From positions 1-32,472 of the forward strand of contig JAEXAH010000038.1 in assembly GCA_023458315.1 (NCBI GenBank): a DNA stretch of 32,472 nucleotides. Direction: 5' to 3'. The stretch's first letter is position 1, and each line of letters starts with the position of its first letter. A program made the position numbers and the translations under genes. This document shows, one piece after another, positions 1 to 7,927 of this stretch. This DNA comes from Pseudomonadota bacterium. GTDB taxonomy: Bacteria > Pseudomonadota > Alphaproteobacteria > Rhodospirillales > Magnetospirillaceae. A model generated the notes under the pieces. The model saw only the letters and a list, made by a program, of their open reading frames with translations. It was not told the origin of the DNA and ran no database searches.

Positions 1-1
1 G

Positions 2-1306
2 GCGGGCGGGGGGGGGGGGCCCGCGTTGCCGCACGACCGTATCGAACTGGCCTCGGGCTCGGGCGATTTGCTGCGGCTGCCGCGTCCGGCGCTCAGCGTC
101 TTCGTGGCCAATCCCGACATCGCCGACGTGCAGGTGCCCTCGCCCAACGCCATCTTCCTGCTGGGCAAGAAGGCGGGCACCACCACCCTGTACGCCGTGG
201 ACGGCAACGACCGCGAAATCCTGCGCCGGACCGTGGTGGTGCGCCACAACGTCGCCGAGATGCAGGATCTGCTGCGCCAGCGTTTCCCGGCGCACCGCTT
301 CGTCCTGGCCTCGGCGCCCGGCTCGCTCCAGGTGACGGGCAGCGTCGACAACGCCGCCCAGGCGGCGGCGGTGATCGACACGTTGCAGCCCTATCTGACC
401 AAGGAAGAAAAGCTGATCAATTCCCTGGCGGTGCGCACGCCGACCCAGGTGCACCTGCGCGTCCGCATCGCCGAAGTCTCGCGCGAGATCAATCAGCAAT
501 TCGGCATCAATTGGCAGATGTTCCTGAAGCCCGGCAATTTCGTCGCGGGCGTCATGAACGGCCGCGATTTCTTCGACGATCCCAAGTCCAGTTGGGTTTT
601 GCCCAGCACCGGCTGGGGCGTCAATGCCGGGTTTCGCACCAAGAATTACGACATCAATTCGGTGATCGACGCGCTGGACCAGGAAGGTCTGGTCAGCGTC
701 ATGGCCGAACCGACCCTGACGGCGCTGTCGGGCCAGACCGCCAGTTTCCTGGTGGGCGGCGAATTCCCCATTCCCATCACCCAGGGCAACAGCAATTCGG
801 TCGGCGTCACCTTCAAATCGTTCGGCGTGGCGCTGGACTTCACGCCGACGGTGCTGGGCACCGACCGCATCAGCCTGCTGGTGCGGCCCGAGGTCAGCGA
901 GTTGTCGGCGGCCAATTCGGTGACGCTGAGCGGCTTCAACATTCCCGGCCTGACTGTGCGCCGGGTGGAAACCACGGTGGAACTGGCCAGCGGTCAAAGC
1001 TTCGTCATCGGCGGGCTGTTGCAGGACAACATGCGCGACGTGGTCGGCCGCCTGCCGGGCCTGGGCAATCTGCCGGTGCTGGGCAAGCTGTTCTCGTCGC
1101 AGAACTATCGCAACAACAAGACCGAACTGGTGGTGATCGTCACCGCCTATACCGTCAAGCCCATGGATGGCGGCCAGTTGCAGACGCCCCTGGCCAATTT
1201 GCGCCCGGCCTCGGACGTGGAATACGTGGCCGCCCGGCGGCTGGGCGCCGATCCGCTGGCGGTGGGCGCGCCCCGCCTGCTCGGCCCGGCCGGCTTCGTC
1301 TATTAG
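2..1306 (+). CDS. cpaC: Tad pilus outer-membrane secretin CpaC/RcpA, 5'-truncated by window edge
   Basis: This is the outer-membrane secretin through which the Flp pilus leaves the cell. The frame is open from base 2, so the signal peptide and true start lie left of the window. A TTG at 26 is only an internal candidate start. What is visible begins with the pilus-secretin N-terminal domain (IELASGSGDLLRLPRP, then VFVANPDIADVQV), followed by a BON-like stretch and the secretin core. The core carries VMAEPTLTALSGQ, FLVGGEFPIP, and near the C-terminus GGLLQDN with the PGLGNLPVLGKLF signature and TELVVIVTAY. A run of 12 G (8-19) encodes a poly-glycine linker just before the domain. The gene ends 14 bases before cpaD and heads the visible part of the Tad operon. 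Family assignment is secure; only the N-terminus is missing. Confidence 0.93.
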   Translation, partial: AGGGGGPALPHDRIELASGSGDLLRLPRPALSVFVANPDIADVQVPSPNAIFLLGKKAGTTTLYAVDGNDREILRRTVVVRHNVAEMQDLLRQRFPAHRFVLASAPGSLQVTGSVDNAAQAAAVIDTLQPYLTKEEKLINSLAVRTPTQVHLRVRIAEVSREINQQFGINWQMFLKPGNFVAGVMNGRDFFDDPKSSWVLPSTGWGVNAGFRTKNYDINSVIDALDQEGLVSVMAEPTLTALSGQTASFLVGGEFPIPITQGNSNSVGVTFKSFGVALDFTPTVLGTDRISLLVRPEVSELSAANSVTLSGFNIPGLTVRRVETTVELASGQSFVIGGLLQDNMRDVVGRLPGLGNLPVLGKLFSSQNYRNNKTELVVIVTAYTVKPMDGGQLQTPLANLRPASDVEYVAARRLGADPLAVGAPRLLGPAGFVY

Positions 1307-1320
1307 GGGAGGGCCCGAGC

Positions 1321-1962
1321 ATGTCACGCCTGTCCGCGATCCTGCCGACCATCCTGTTGCCCCTGGCGCTGGCCGCCTGTTTTCCCCGGCCCGACTACAC
1401 CGACCTGCCCAACGTCCATTCCATTCCCCGTTCGGTCGAGATGCTGGACGACGTGGCGGTGGCCGATCTGGTGGCGCCGACCGGGGCCGAGCGGGCGGCG
1501 GTGGCCGCCGCCCTGGACCGTGGCGGCGACAGCGGCCTGCGGGTCAAGGTGCGGCTGCCCCAGGGGGCGCCGCCGCTGGCCGATGCCGACATCCGCGCCC
1601 GTGTCGCGGTTCTGGGCATCGACCCGGCCATCGCCGTGGTCGAACGCCATGGCGGCACCGGCGGTGCCCGGTTGCAGTTCCTGCGGGTGACGCTGGGGAC
1701 GCCCGATTGCGCCGCCATGGTGACGCCGTCCGAGGCCACGGAAACCGCCGACCGGCCGAACATGTCGTTCGGCTGCGCCACCTACAGCAATCTCAGCCGC
1801 ATGGTCACGGACCCCGCCGACCTGGTGCGCGGCCGCGCCTATGGCGGCGAGGGCGGCGTTCCCGCCGTCCAGGGCGTCGAGCGCTACACCCTGGGCGAGG
1901 TGACGCCGTTGCGCCGCAGCACCTCGACCGGCGGCGTCGGCAAGAGCGGCGGTTCGCAATAG
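1321..1962 (+). CDS. cpaD: Tad pilus lipoprotein CpaD
   Basis: This 213-residue protein starts with a hydrophobic segment ending in the lipobox LAAC (Cys20), so it is probably an outer-membrane lipoprotein. The remainder fits CpaD of the Tad system, which associates with the secretin. Supporting features are an early RSVEMLDDV segment, a central region of conserved hydrophobic strands (AVLGIDPAIAVVERHG), and a C-terminal block with PNMSFGCATYSNLSRMV and ADLVRGR. That block is characteristic of CpaD proteins, including the Cys and the N-x-x-x-M-V pattern. The ATG at 1321 follows a GGGGAGGG ribosome site. The gene sits between cpaC and cpaE, the usual order in alphaproteobacteria. The same frame is open far upstream, but only this start gives a lipoprotein signal. 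Confidence 0.9.
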   Translation: MSRLSAILPTILLPLALAACFPRPDYTDLPNVHSIPRSVEMLDDVAVADLVAPTGAERAAVAAALDRGGDSGLRVKVRLPQGAPPLADADIRARVAVLGIDPAIAVVERHGGTGGARLQFLRVTLGTPDCAAMVTPSEATETADRPNMSFGCATYSNLSRMVTDPADLVRGRAYGGEGGVPAVQGVERYTLGEVTPLRRSTSTGGVGKSGGSQ

Positions 1963-1979
1963 CGGGGGGAGGGATGCCC

Positions 1980-3224
1980 ATGTCCTTGATCGACTCTCTG
2001 GCCAATCCCACGCGCAGCGTGCCCAATCACGCCGAGTTCGTCGCCTTCCTGGTGGACGAGGCCAGCACCGAGGTGATGGAGCGGTTCGCGCTGAGCCGCA
2101 TGATGCCGCACACCCATATCCGCCAGGGCACGGTGGCGGACGCCATCGCCTTCATGGCCAAGATGGAGCGGCCGCCGCGCCAGTTGGTGGTGGACATCTC
2201 GACCTCGACCATGGCGCTGTCGGAACTGGCGGCGCTGGCCGAGGTCTGCCCGCCCAGCATCTCGGTGGTGGTGATCGGCGAACGCAACGACGTCGGCCTG
2301 TTCCGCGAATTGCTGCGCATGGGCGTGGACGAATACATCTCGAAGCCGCTGACCCTGGACCTGCTGACCCGCCTGCTGGGCGGCCCCGGCGCCGCCACGC
2401 AGCCGGTGCATCAGGTGCGCACCGGCAAGCTGGTGACGTTCGTCGGGGCGCGGGGCGGCGTCGGCACCTCGACGGTGGCGGCCAACGTGGCGTGGTACCT
2501 GTCGCACAACGTGGAACGCCGGGTGGCGCTGCTGGATCTCGACCCCTATGGCGGCCCGCTCAACATCCTGCTGGGCACCCAGTGCAACAACGGCCTGCTC
2601 GACGTGCTGAAGAACGTCCGCCGCCTGGACCCGCAATACCTGGAACGGACCATGGTGTCGGTGGGCGGCAAGCTGTTCGTGCTGTCGGCGCAGAACGCCC
2701 TGGACAGCGCCGAAAGCCTGGACATCGAGGCGCTGCGCGAATTGGTCGGCGAACTGAAGCGGCACTTCCATTACGTCATCGTCGACATGCCCGGGCGGGC
2801 GGGCGGCGCCGCCGTGGCCATGCTCGAGGAGGCGCAGGTGGTGGCGCTGGTGACGGAGCCCTCGGTCTATGCGGCGCGCGAGACGGCGCGGCTGATGCGC
2901 ACCGCCGAAACCCGCGACGCCCACGCCCCGGTGATGCTGATCGCCAACCAGCCGCGCCAGCCCGGACGCGGCGAACTGGCCATGCGCGATTTCGAAGAGG
3001 CGGTGGGCCGCCGCGCCAGCCACGTCCTGCCCTACGACCATGACGGCGCCAGCAAGGCCGAGAATTTGGGGCCGCCGGTGGTGGCCAGCCGCGGCGCCCT
3101 GGCCACGGCGTTGAAGCGGGTCGGCGACGACCTGGCGGGCCGCCGTCTGGACGACAAGCCGAAAAAGCATTTCAGCTTCCGTGAGCACCCACTGCTGCGG
3201 CAATTGCTGGACTGGAGAATGTGA
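1980..3224 (+). CDS. cpaE: Tad pilus localisation ATPase-like protein CpaE/TadZ
   Basis: This 414-residue cytoplasmic protein has two parts. Residues 15-135 resemble a receiver-like domain (VVDIS around Asp72; GVDEYISKP with Lys122). Residues 150-375 form a MinD/ParA-like domain. CpaE/TadZ proteins direct the Tad machine to its cellular site. The deviant Walker A reads GARGGVGTST (156-165): both lysines expected in an active MinD-type loop are replaced, by Arg and Thr. The second motif LLDLDPYGG (184-192) is intact. The ATG at 1980 is preferred because the GGGGGAGGG ribosome site lies about 7 bases upstream; ATG 1974 in the same frame would be too close to it. The stop overlaps the cpaF start (TGATG). 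The order cpaD-cpaE-cpaF supports the call. Confidence 0.92.
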   Translation: MSLIDSLANPTRSVPNHAEFVAFLVDEASTEVMERFALSRMMPHTHIRQGTVADAIAFMAKMERPPRQLVVDISTSTMALSELAALAEVCPPSISVVVIGERNDVGLFRELLRMGVDEYISKPLTLDLLTRLLGGPGAATQPVHQVRTGKLVTFVGARGGVGTSTVAANVAWYLSHNVERRVALLDLDPYGGPLNILLGTQCNNGLLDVLKNVRRLDPQYLERTMVSVGGKLFVLSAQNALDSAESLDIEALRELVGELKRHFHYVIVDMPGRAGGAAVAMLEEAQVVALVTEPSVYAARETARLMRTAETRDAHAPVMLIANQPRQPGRGELAMRDFEEAVGRRASHVLPYDHDGASKAENLGPPVVASRGALATALKRVGDDLAGRRLDDKPKKHFSFREHPLLRQLLDWRM

Positions 3225-4684
3225 TGTTCGGGCGCAAGCGCGACCCCCTGGACCCCGGCTTGCCCATGGCCACCGAACCGGTGGCGGCGACGGCGGCCGA
3301 TCCGGTTGCCGCGCCGGTCTGCGCCCCCGCCCCTCCGCCGGTTTGCGCGCCCGCGCCGATCTGTGCCCCCGCGCCGCCGCCGGTCTGCGCCCCGGCGCCG
3401 GTGCCCGACGCGGGCGGCGAGGATTTTTCCCGCTCGGACCTGTTCCTGAATTTGCGGACGTCGGTGTTCGCGGCCATCAATGTCTCGGCGGCGGTGGCCC
3501 GGTCGCGCGATCAGGTGCGCGGCGACCTGACCCGGCTGGTGTCGGACATCGCCGCCCGCGACCGCCTGCTGCTGACCCTGCCCGAGCAGGCGCGGGCGGT
3601 CGAGGAATTGCTGAACGACATGTTCGGCATCGGTCCCATCGAACCGTTGCTGGCCGACGACACCGTCACCGACATCCTGGTCAACGGTCCCGACCAGGTC
3701 TATGTGGAACGGCACGGCCGCCTGGAACTGACGCCGCTGCGTTTCCGCGACAACACCCATCTGACCAACGTCGCCCAGCGCATCGCCGCCTCGATCGGCC
3801 GCCGGGTGGACGAAAGCAGCCCCATGGTGGACGCCCGTCTGGCCGACGGTTCGCGCGTCAACGTGGTGCTGCCGCCCCTGGCCATTCGCGGCACCTGCCT
3901 GTCCATCCGCAAGTTCGCGCGGCGCAACGTCACCCTGCACCGCATGGCCATGCAGGGCAACCTGTCCCCGGCCATGGCCCGTGTGCTGGAAGTGGCCTGC
4001 GCCTGCCGCACCAACATCATCATTTCCGGCGGCACCGGCTCGGGCAAGACCACGCTGATGAACGCCATGAGCCGCGTCATCGACGAGCGCGAGCGCATCA
4101 TCACCATCGAGGACGCCGCCGAACTGCAATTGCAGCAGCCGCATGTGGTCAGCCTGGAAACCCGCCCGGAAAGCATCGAGGGCGCGGGCATGGTCGATCA
4201 GCGGCAATTGGTCAAGAACGCGCTGCGCATGCGGCCCGACCGCATCATCCTGGGCGAGACGCGCGGCGCCGAGGCGTTCGACGTGTTGCAGGCCATGAAC
4301 ACCGGCCATGACGGGTCCATGACCACCTTGCACGCCAACACCCCGCGCGACGCGCTGACCCGCCTGGAAAGCATGGTGCTGCTGGCCGCCGGGTCGCTGC
4401 CGCTGCTGTCCATCCGCCGCCAGATCGCCAGCGCCGTGCAGATGATCGTGCAGTTGGAACGCATGCGCGACGGCATCCGCCGCATCACCCACGTCACCGA
4501 GATCGCGGGCATGGAGGGCGACGTCATCATCACCCAGGATCTGTTCAGCTTCCGCTACGACGACAGCACCTATGGCGACGAGGTGCGCGGCACCTACGAA
4601 TGCTCGGGGCTGCGGCCGGTGTTCTCGACCCGGGCGTCCTATTACGGTCTGGACAAGGCGCTGATGGAGGCCATGCAGTCATGA
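3224..4684 (+). CDS. cpaF: Tad pilus assembly ATPase CpaF/TadA
   Basis: This is the hexameric secretion ATPase that powers Flp pilus assembly at the inner membrane; 486 residues. Visible motifs are Walker A GGTGSGKTT (269-277), the acidic region ITIEDAAELQ, the Walker B region RPDRIILGETRG (338-348), and the His-box segment GSMTTLHANTPRDAL (364 onward). These match the type II/IV secretion ATPase family closely. The N-terminus is unusual. Residues 31-60 are a Pro-Ala-Cys tract made of four V/I-C-A-P-A-P units (Cys33, 41, 47, 55), where related proteins usually have a short variable linker. The start is ATG 3224, overlapping the cpaE stop. A GTG at 3221 would add one residue and is unlikely. 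The stop overlaps the tadB start (ATGA). Confidence 0.96.
   Translation: MFGRKRDPLDPGLPMATEPVAATAADPVAAPVCAPAPPPVCAPAPICAPAPPPVCAPAPVPDAGGEDFSRSDLFLNLRTSVFAAINVSAAVARSRDQVRGDLTRLVSDIAARDRLLLTLPEQARAVEELLNDMFGIGPIEPLLADDTVTDILVNGPDQVYVERHGRLELTPLRFRDNTHLTNVAQRIAASIGRRVDESSPMVDARLADGSRVNVVLPPLAIRGTCLSIRKFARRNVTLHRMAMQGNLSPAMARVLEVACACRTNIIISGGTGSGKTTLMNAMSRVIDERERIITIEDAAELQLQQPHVVSLETRPESIEGAGMVDQRQLVKNALRMRPDRIILGETRGAEAFDVLQAMNTGHDGSMTTLHANTPRDALTRLESMVLLAAGSLPLLSIRRQIASAVQMIVQLERMRDGIRRITHVTEIAGMEGDVIITQDLFSFRYDDSTYGDEVRGTYECSGLRPVFSTRASYYGLDKALMEAMQS
3314..3403 (+). repeat. Repeat encoding four Cys-Ala-Pro-Ala-Pro units in CpaF
   Basis: Within the cpaF N-terminus, four copies of a V/I-C-A-P-A-P unit are separated by zero to two extra prolines. 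The DNA shows related copies of tctgcgcccgc/tttgcgcgcccg rather than perfect repeats, so this is an old or protein-level repeat. It could be an unstructured tether with four evenly spaced cysteines. Confidence 0.7.
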
Positions 4685-5667
4685 GCAACGGCGCCCTGTC
4701 CCCGGAAAACCTGGTGACGGCCGTCGCCTTCGTCGGCGTGCTGGCGGTCGGGCTGGGCTGGCTGGTGCTGCGCGGCGCCATGGCCGATTCTCCCCAGGCC
4801 CGCATCCGCAAACGCCTGCTGGACAGTGTCGCCCAGGTGGCGCCGGTGGCCGAGGATGGCGGCGGCGACAGCGGTTCGGCCCTGCGCGCCCGGCGGGGCG
4901 GCGGCGACATGCTGAGCCGCATGCTGGCCGGGGCGCGCGATCAGGCCCAGCACATGGGCGGCGTCACCGCCCTGCGCTGGCTGGGCGCGGTGGCGGCGGT
5001 GGCCATGGTCGCCGCCTTCGCCGCCGTGGCTGCCGCCGGGCTGTCGCTGTGGTGGGCGGCGGGGGCGACCCTGCCCGCCGGGGTGCTGGGCGGCTGGCTG
5101 GGCTTTCGCTTCATGACGGCGCGCTATCGGCAACGTTTCCTCGACGGTTTTCCCGACGCCCTGGACCTGATGATCCGCGCGGTGCGGGCGGGCGTGCCGG
5201 TGGTGCAGGCGATCATCGGGGCCGGGCGCGAACTGCCCGACCCGGTGGGGCGCGAGTTCCGCATCATGGGCGACGCCCTGCGCCTGGGCATGGACAGCCA
5301 GGAAGTGATGGATCAGGCCAGCCAGCGCATCGGCGTGGCCGATTTCCGCTTTTTCGTGGTCTGCCTGCAATTGCAGCGCGAAACCGGCGGCCCGCTGGCC
5401 GACACCCTGGACAACCTTTCCGCCATCATCCGCGCCCGGCGCGAGGTGCGCATGAAGACGCGGGCGCTGACCGCCCAGGGCCGGGCCTCGTCCAAGATCA
5501 TCGCGGCGGTGCCGTTCGCGCTGATGGGGGCGCTGCATTTCATGGGCGGCGGCTATATGGACGTGCTGTTCCACACCCCCAGCGGCCAGCGGGTGCTGTG
5601 GCTGGCGGGCGGTCTGGTGTTCACCGGCCTGTTCATCATCTCGCGCATGGCGCGGCTGGAGGATTAG
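4681..5667 (+). CDS. tadB: Tad inner-membrane platform protein TadB
   Basis: This 328-residue polytopic protein is one of the two inner-membrane platform subunits of the Tad machine. It has an N-terminal membrane segment (about 10-30), a soluble Gly/Ala-rich stretch, a pair of membrane segments around 98-140, and the type II secretion F domain from about 155. That domain carries FPDALDLMIRAVRAGVPVVQAI and ETGGPLADTLDNLSAIIRAR, both hallmarks of TadB/GspF-type domains. A final membrane segment covers about 290-322. ATG 4681 overlaps the cpaF stop as ATGA, which fixes the start even though the frame is open further upstream. tadC follows after 3 bases. The call rests on these motifs and on the cpaF-tadB-tadC order. 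Confidence 0.94.
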   Translation: MSNGALSPENLVTAVAFVGVLAVGLGWLVLRGAMADSPQARIRKRLLDSVAQVAPVAEDGGGDSGSALRARRGGGDMLSRMLAGARDQAQHMGGVTALRWLGAVAAVAMVAAFAAVAAAGLSLWWAAGATLPAGVLGGWLGFRFMTARYRQRFLDGFPDALDLMIRAVRAGVPVVQAIIGAGRELPDPVGREFRIMGDALRLGMDSQEVMDQASQRIGVADFRFFVVCLQLQRETGGPLADTLDNLSAIIRARREVRMKTRALTAQGRASSKIIAAVPFALMGALHFMGGGYMDVLFHTPSGQRVLWLAGGLVFTGLFIISRMARLED

Positions 5668-5670
5668 GCC

Positions 5671-6618
5671 ATGACCATGACCGGCGACTGGCTTGAACTG
5701 TCCGCCCTGGGCGCCGTGGCGCTGCTGCTGGTGTTGTTCATCCTGAGCCTGGGCGACAAGAAGGGCGGCGCCGCCGAGCGCGCCCGCGCCGTGGTGCGCG
5801 AGACGGCGGGCGAGGGCGTCCCCGTCGCCGACGGAGAGGACGGCCCGGACGGCCCGACCCTGCGCGAGCAGGTGGTCAAGGTGCTGGTCGGCTGGGGCCA
5901 GAAGCTGCCGCTGTTCAATCCCAAACAGCGCCAGCAGGTGCACAACCAGTTGCTGACCGCCGGTTTCCGCCATCCCCACGCCCTGTCGCTGTACGTGGCG
6001 GCCAAGCTGGTGGGCGGCGCGGTCGGCGCGGTGCTGGGGGTGGTGGCCGGACGGTCGCTGGGGGTGGTGCCGCTGATCGCCCTGCTGCTGATCCTGGGCG
6101 GTTTGCAGGTGGGCATGCTGGCGCCGGAAATCGCCCTGCGCCGCCGGGTCGCCGCCCGCCGTCAGGCCATCCACCGGGCGTTGCCCGACGCCCTGGACCT
6201 GATGGTGATCTGCACCAATGCGGGCTACAGCCTGGGCGCCACCATCCGGCGGCTGTCGGTGGAACTGGCCGATGTCAGCCCGGCCCTGGCCAACGAACTG
6301 GAAGTCACCGGCCACGAAATCCAGATGAGCGGCGACCCGGTGGGGGCCTTGCGCAATCTGGCGGAACGGACCGGCGTGCCGTCGCTGCGCGGCATGGTGG
6401 CGACGTTGGTGCAGTCGCACCAGTACGGCACCCCCGTCACCCAATCGCTGAAGACCCTGGCCCGCACCGAGCGCACCACCCGCATCCTGACGCTGGAGGA
6501 GAAGGGGGCCAAGCTGGCGGCCAAGATGACCATGCCCATGATGTTGCTGATCCTGCCCGCGGTGATGCTGGTGTCCGGCGCGCCCGCCTTTTTGCGCCTG
6601 ATGGAGTCCATGAAATGA
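5671..6618 (+). CDS. tadC: Tad inner-membrane platform protein TadC
   Basis: This 315-residue partner of TadB has the same architecture: a first membrane segment (about 9-26), a second pair around 108-150, a type II secretion F domain and a C-terminal membrane segment (about 288-308). Diagnostic stretches are ALPDALDLMVICTNAGYSLG and the C-terminal block AKLAAKMTMPMMLLILPAVM, typical of TadC. A GGAG ribosome site ends about 8 bases before ATG 5671; a second in-frame ATG lies at 5677. The stop overlaps the tadD start as ATGA. TadB and TadC probably form the hetero-oligomeric base on which CpaF acts. That is family knowledge, not something the sequence shows. Confidence 0.94.
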   Translation: MTMTGDWLELSALGAVALLLVLFILSLGDKKGGAAERARAVVRETAGEGVPVADGEDGPDGPTLREQVVKVLVGWGQKLPLFNPKQRQQVHNQLLTAGFRHPHALSLYVAAKLVGGAVGAVLGVVAGRSLGVVPLIALLLILGGLQVGMLAPEIALRRRVAARRQAIHRALPDALDLMVICTNAGYSLGATIRRLSVELADVSPALANELEVTGHEIQMSGDPVGALRNLAERTGVPSLRGMVATLVQSHQYGTPVTQSLKTLARTERTTRILTLEEKGAKLAAKMTMPMMLLILPAVMLVSGAPAFLRLMESMK

Positions 6619-7379
6619 CGCGACCGCTGCTTGTCCTGGTGCTGGCCCTGATGCTGGGCGGCTGTGCCGCCGCCAAGCCGGGCGAGAGCGCCCGTGTTGG
6701 CTCGCCCGCTGCCGAGGGCAATGCGCGGCTGGCCCGCGCCAGCCTGGACGGCGGCGACACCGCCGCCGCCATCACCCTGTTCCAGCAGGTGCTGAAGTCC
6801 AATCCCGACGATTACGACGCCCGGCTGGGGCTGGCCGACGCGTTGTACCAGGCGGGCGAGCCCGACCGCGCCCGCGCCGCCTATACCGAGGCGGCCCGCC
6901 GCCGCCCCAAGGAGTTGGAGCCGTTGCTGGCGCTGGGCCGCATCGCCGTGGCCAAGCGCGAATTCGCCGAGGCCGAGACGCGCTATCAGGCCGCCCGCGC
7001 CCTGGCCGCCGCCGACCCGCGGCCGCTGTGCGGGCTGGGCGCCGTGCGCGACCTGCAAGGGCGCTTCGACGAGGCCCAGGCCCTGTACCGCGAGGCCCTG
7101 GCCGCCCACCCTGAAAACGCCGCCGCCCGCAGCAATCTGGGCCTGTCCCTGGCACTGTCCGGCCACCCGCGCGAGGCGGTCAGCGTGCTGCTGGACGTGG
7201 CCACCCAGCCCAGCGCGCCGCCGCAGGCGCGGCAGAACCTGGCCCTGGCCTATGGCCTGATGGGCAATGACGAGGCGGCGGAAAGCGTGCTGGGCATCGA
7301 GATGGAACGCACCGCCGTGCGCGCCAATCTGGATTATTACCGTTTCGTGCGCGGCCGCGCCGCCGGTGGCGCGCCATGA
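6615..7379 (+). CDS. tadD: Tad TPR lipoprotein TadD (pilotin-like)
   Basis: This 254-residue protein opens with a lipoprotein signal peptide (lipobox LGGC, Cys17). It is followed by tetratricopeptide repeats, for example AAITLFQQVLKSNPDDYDAR, ALYQAGEPDRARAAYTEA, GRFDEAQALYREALAAHPEN and GHPREAVSVLLD. This is the usual form of TadD, an outer-membrane-associated factor thought to help secretin assembly. The start overlaps the tadC stop (ATGA) and the stop overlaps the next gene (ATGA), so translation is probably coupled on both sides. Position between tadC and the pseudopilin genes is canonical. I see nothing degenerate in it. Confidence 0.92.
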   Translation: MTRPLLVLVLALMLGGCAAAKPGESARVGSPAAEGNARLARASLDGGDTAAAITLFQQVLKSNPDDYDARLGLADALYQAGEPDRARAAYTEAARRRPKELEPLLALGRIAVAKREFAEAETRYQAARALAAADPRPLCGLGAVRDLQGRFDEAQALYREALAAHPENAAARSNLGLSLALSGHPREAVSVLLDVATQPSAPPQARQNLALAYGLMGNDEAAESVLGIEMERTAVRANLDYYRFVRGRAAGGAP

Positions 7380-7927
7380 CGGCGGGCGGCGGGCGGCCGT
7401 GGCGCGACCGGCGGGGCATGGCCACCACGGAACTGGCGCTGGTGCTGCCGCTTCTGCTGCTGCTGTCGGCCGGAACCATCGAGGCGGGGCTGATGCTGAT
7501 GGTGGACGCCAGCCTGGAACTGGGCATGCGCCGGGCCATCCGCTTCGGCATGACCAACCAGGGCGGCGGCACGCGTGAGGACAATATCCGCGCCATGCTG
7601 ACCGAGGTCATGAAGACCTGGAAGGGCGACGGCACCATCGACCTGACCTTCCGCGCCTATTCCTCGCTGGACAATGTCGGCAGGCCCGAGCCCTTCACCG
7701 ATGTCAACGGCAACGGCACTTGCGACGCTGGCGAACAGAGCCCGGCGCAGGACATCAACCACAACGGCCAGTGGGATGCCGACATGGCCGCCAGCACGGC
7801 GGGCGGCTCGGGCGACATCGTCATCTACACGGCGCGGCTGACCCGGCCGGGCTTCAGCGGGGTGTTGCGGCTGGTGGGAATTACCGAACTGACCTTCTCG
7901 CGGCAGATGGCGATCACCAATGAATAG
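7376..7927 (+). CDS. tadE: TadE-type pseudopilin with two calcium-loop-like motifs
   Basis: This 183-residue protein has the TadE form. A short basic leader is followed by RRG|MATTELALVLPLLLLL, with Gly14 before the cleavage point and Glu at +5, the pattern processed by the CpaA-type peptidase. One membrane helix runs to about 36. The rest is extracytoplasmic. Residues 109-117 (DVNGNGTCD) and 126-134 (DINHNGQWD) both fit the DxNxNGxxD calcium-binding loop pattern seen in dockerin and thrombospondin-3-like repeats. A C-terminal strand block (IVIYTARLTRPGF) matches TadE-like domains. Both ends overlap neighbouring genes. Pseudopilins of this type are needed for pilus formation. The calcium role is inferred from the motif alone. 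Confidence 0.85.
   Translation: MTAGGGRPWRDRRGMATTELALVLPLLLLLSAGTIEAGLMLMVDASLELGMRRAIRFGMTNQGGGTREDNIRAMLTEVMKTWKGDGTIDLTFRAYSSLDNVGRPEPFTDVNGNGTCDAGEQSPAQDINHNGQWDADMAASTAGGSGDIVIYTARLTRPGFSGVLRLVGITELTFSRQMAITNE

Noticed and set aside
3221..3226. GTG start one codon before the cpaF ATG
   Set aside because: The ATG at 3224 overlaps the cpaE stop as elsewhere in the operon and adds no gap; GTG is needless.
4642..6444. 600-codon minus-strand frame opposite tadB and tadC
   Set aside because: Compositionally biased antisense frame; the plus-strand genes are certain.
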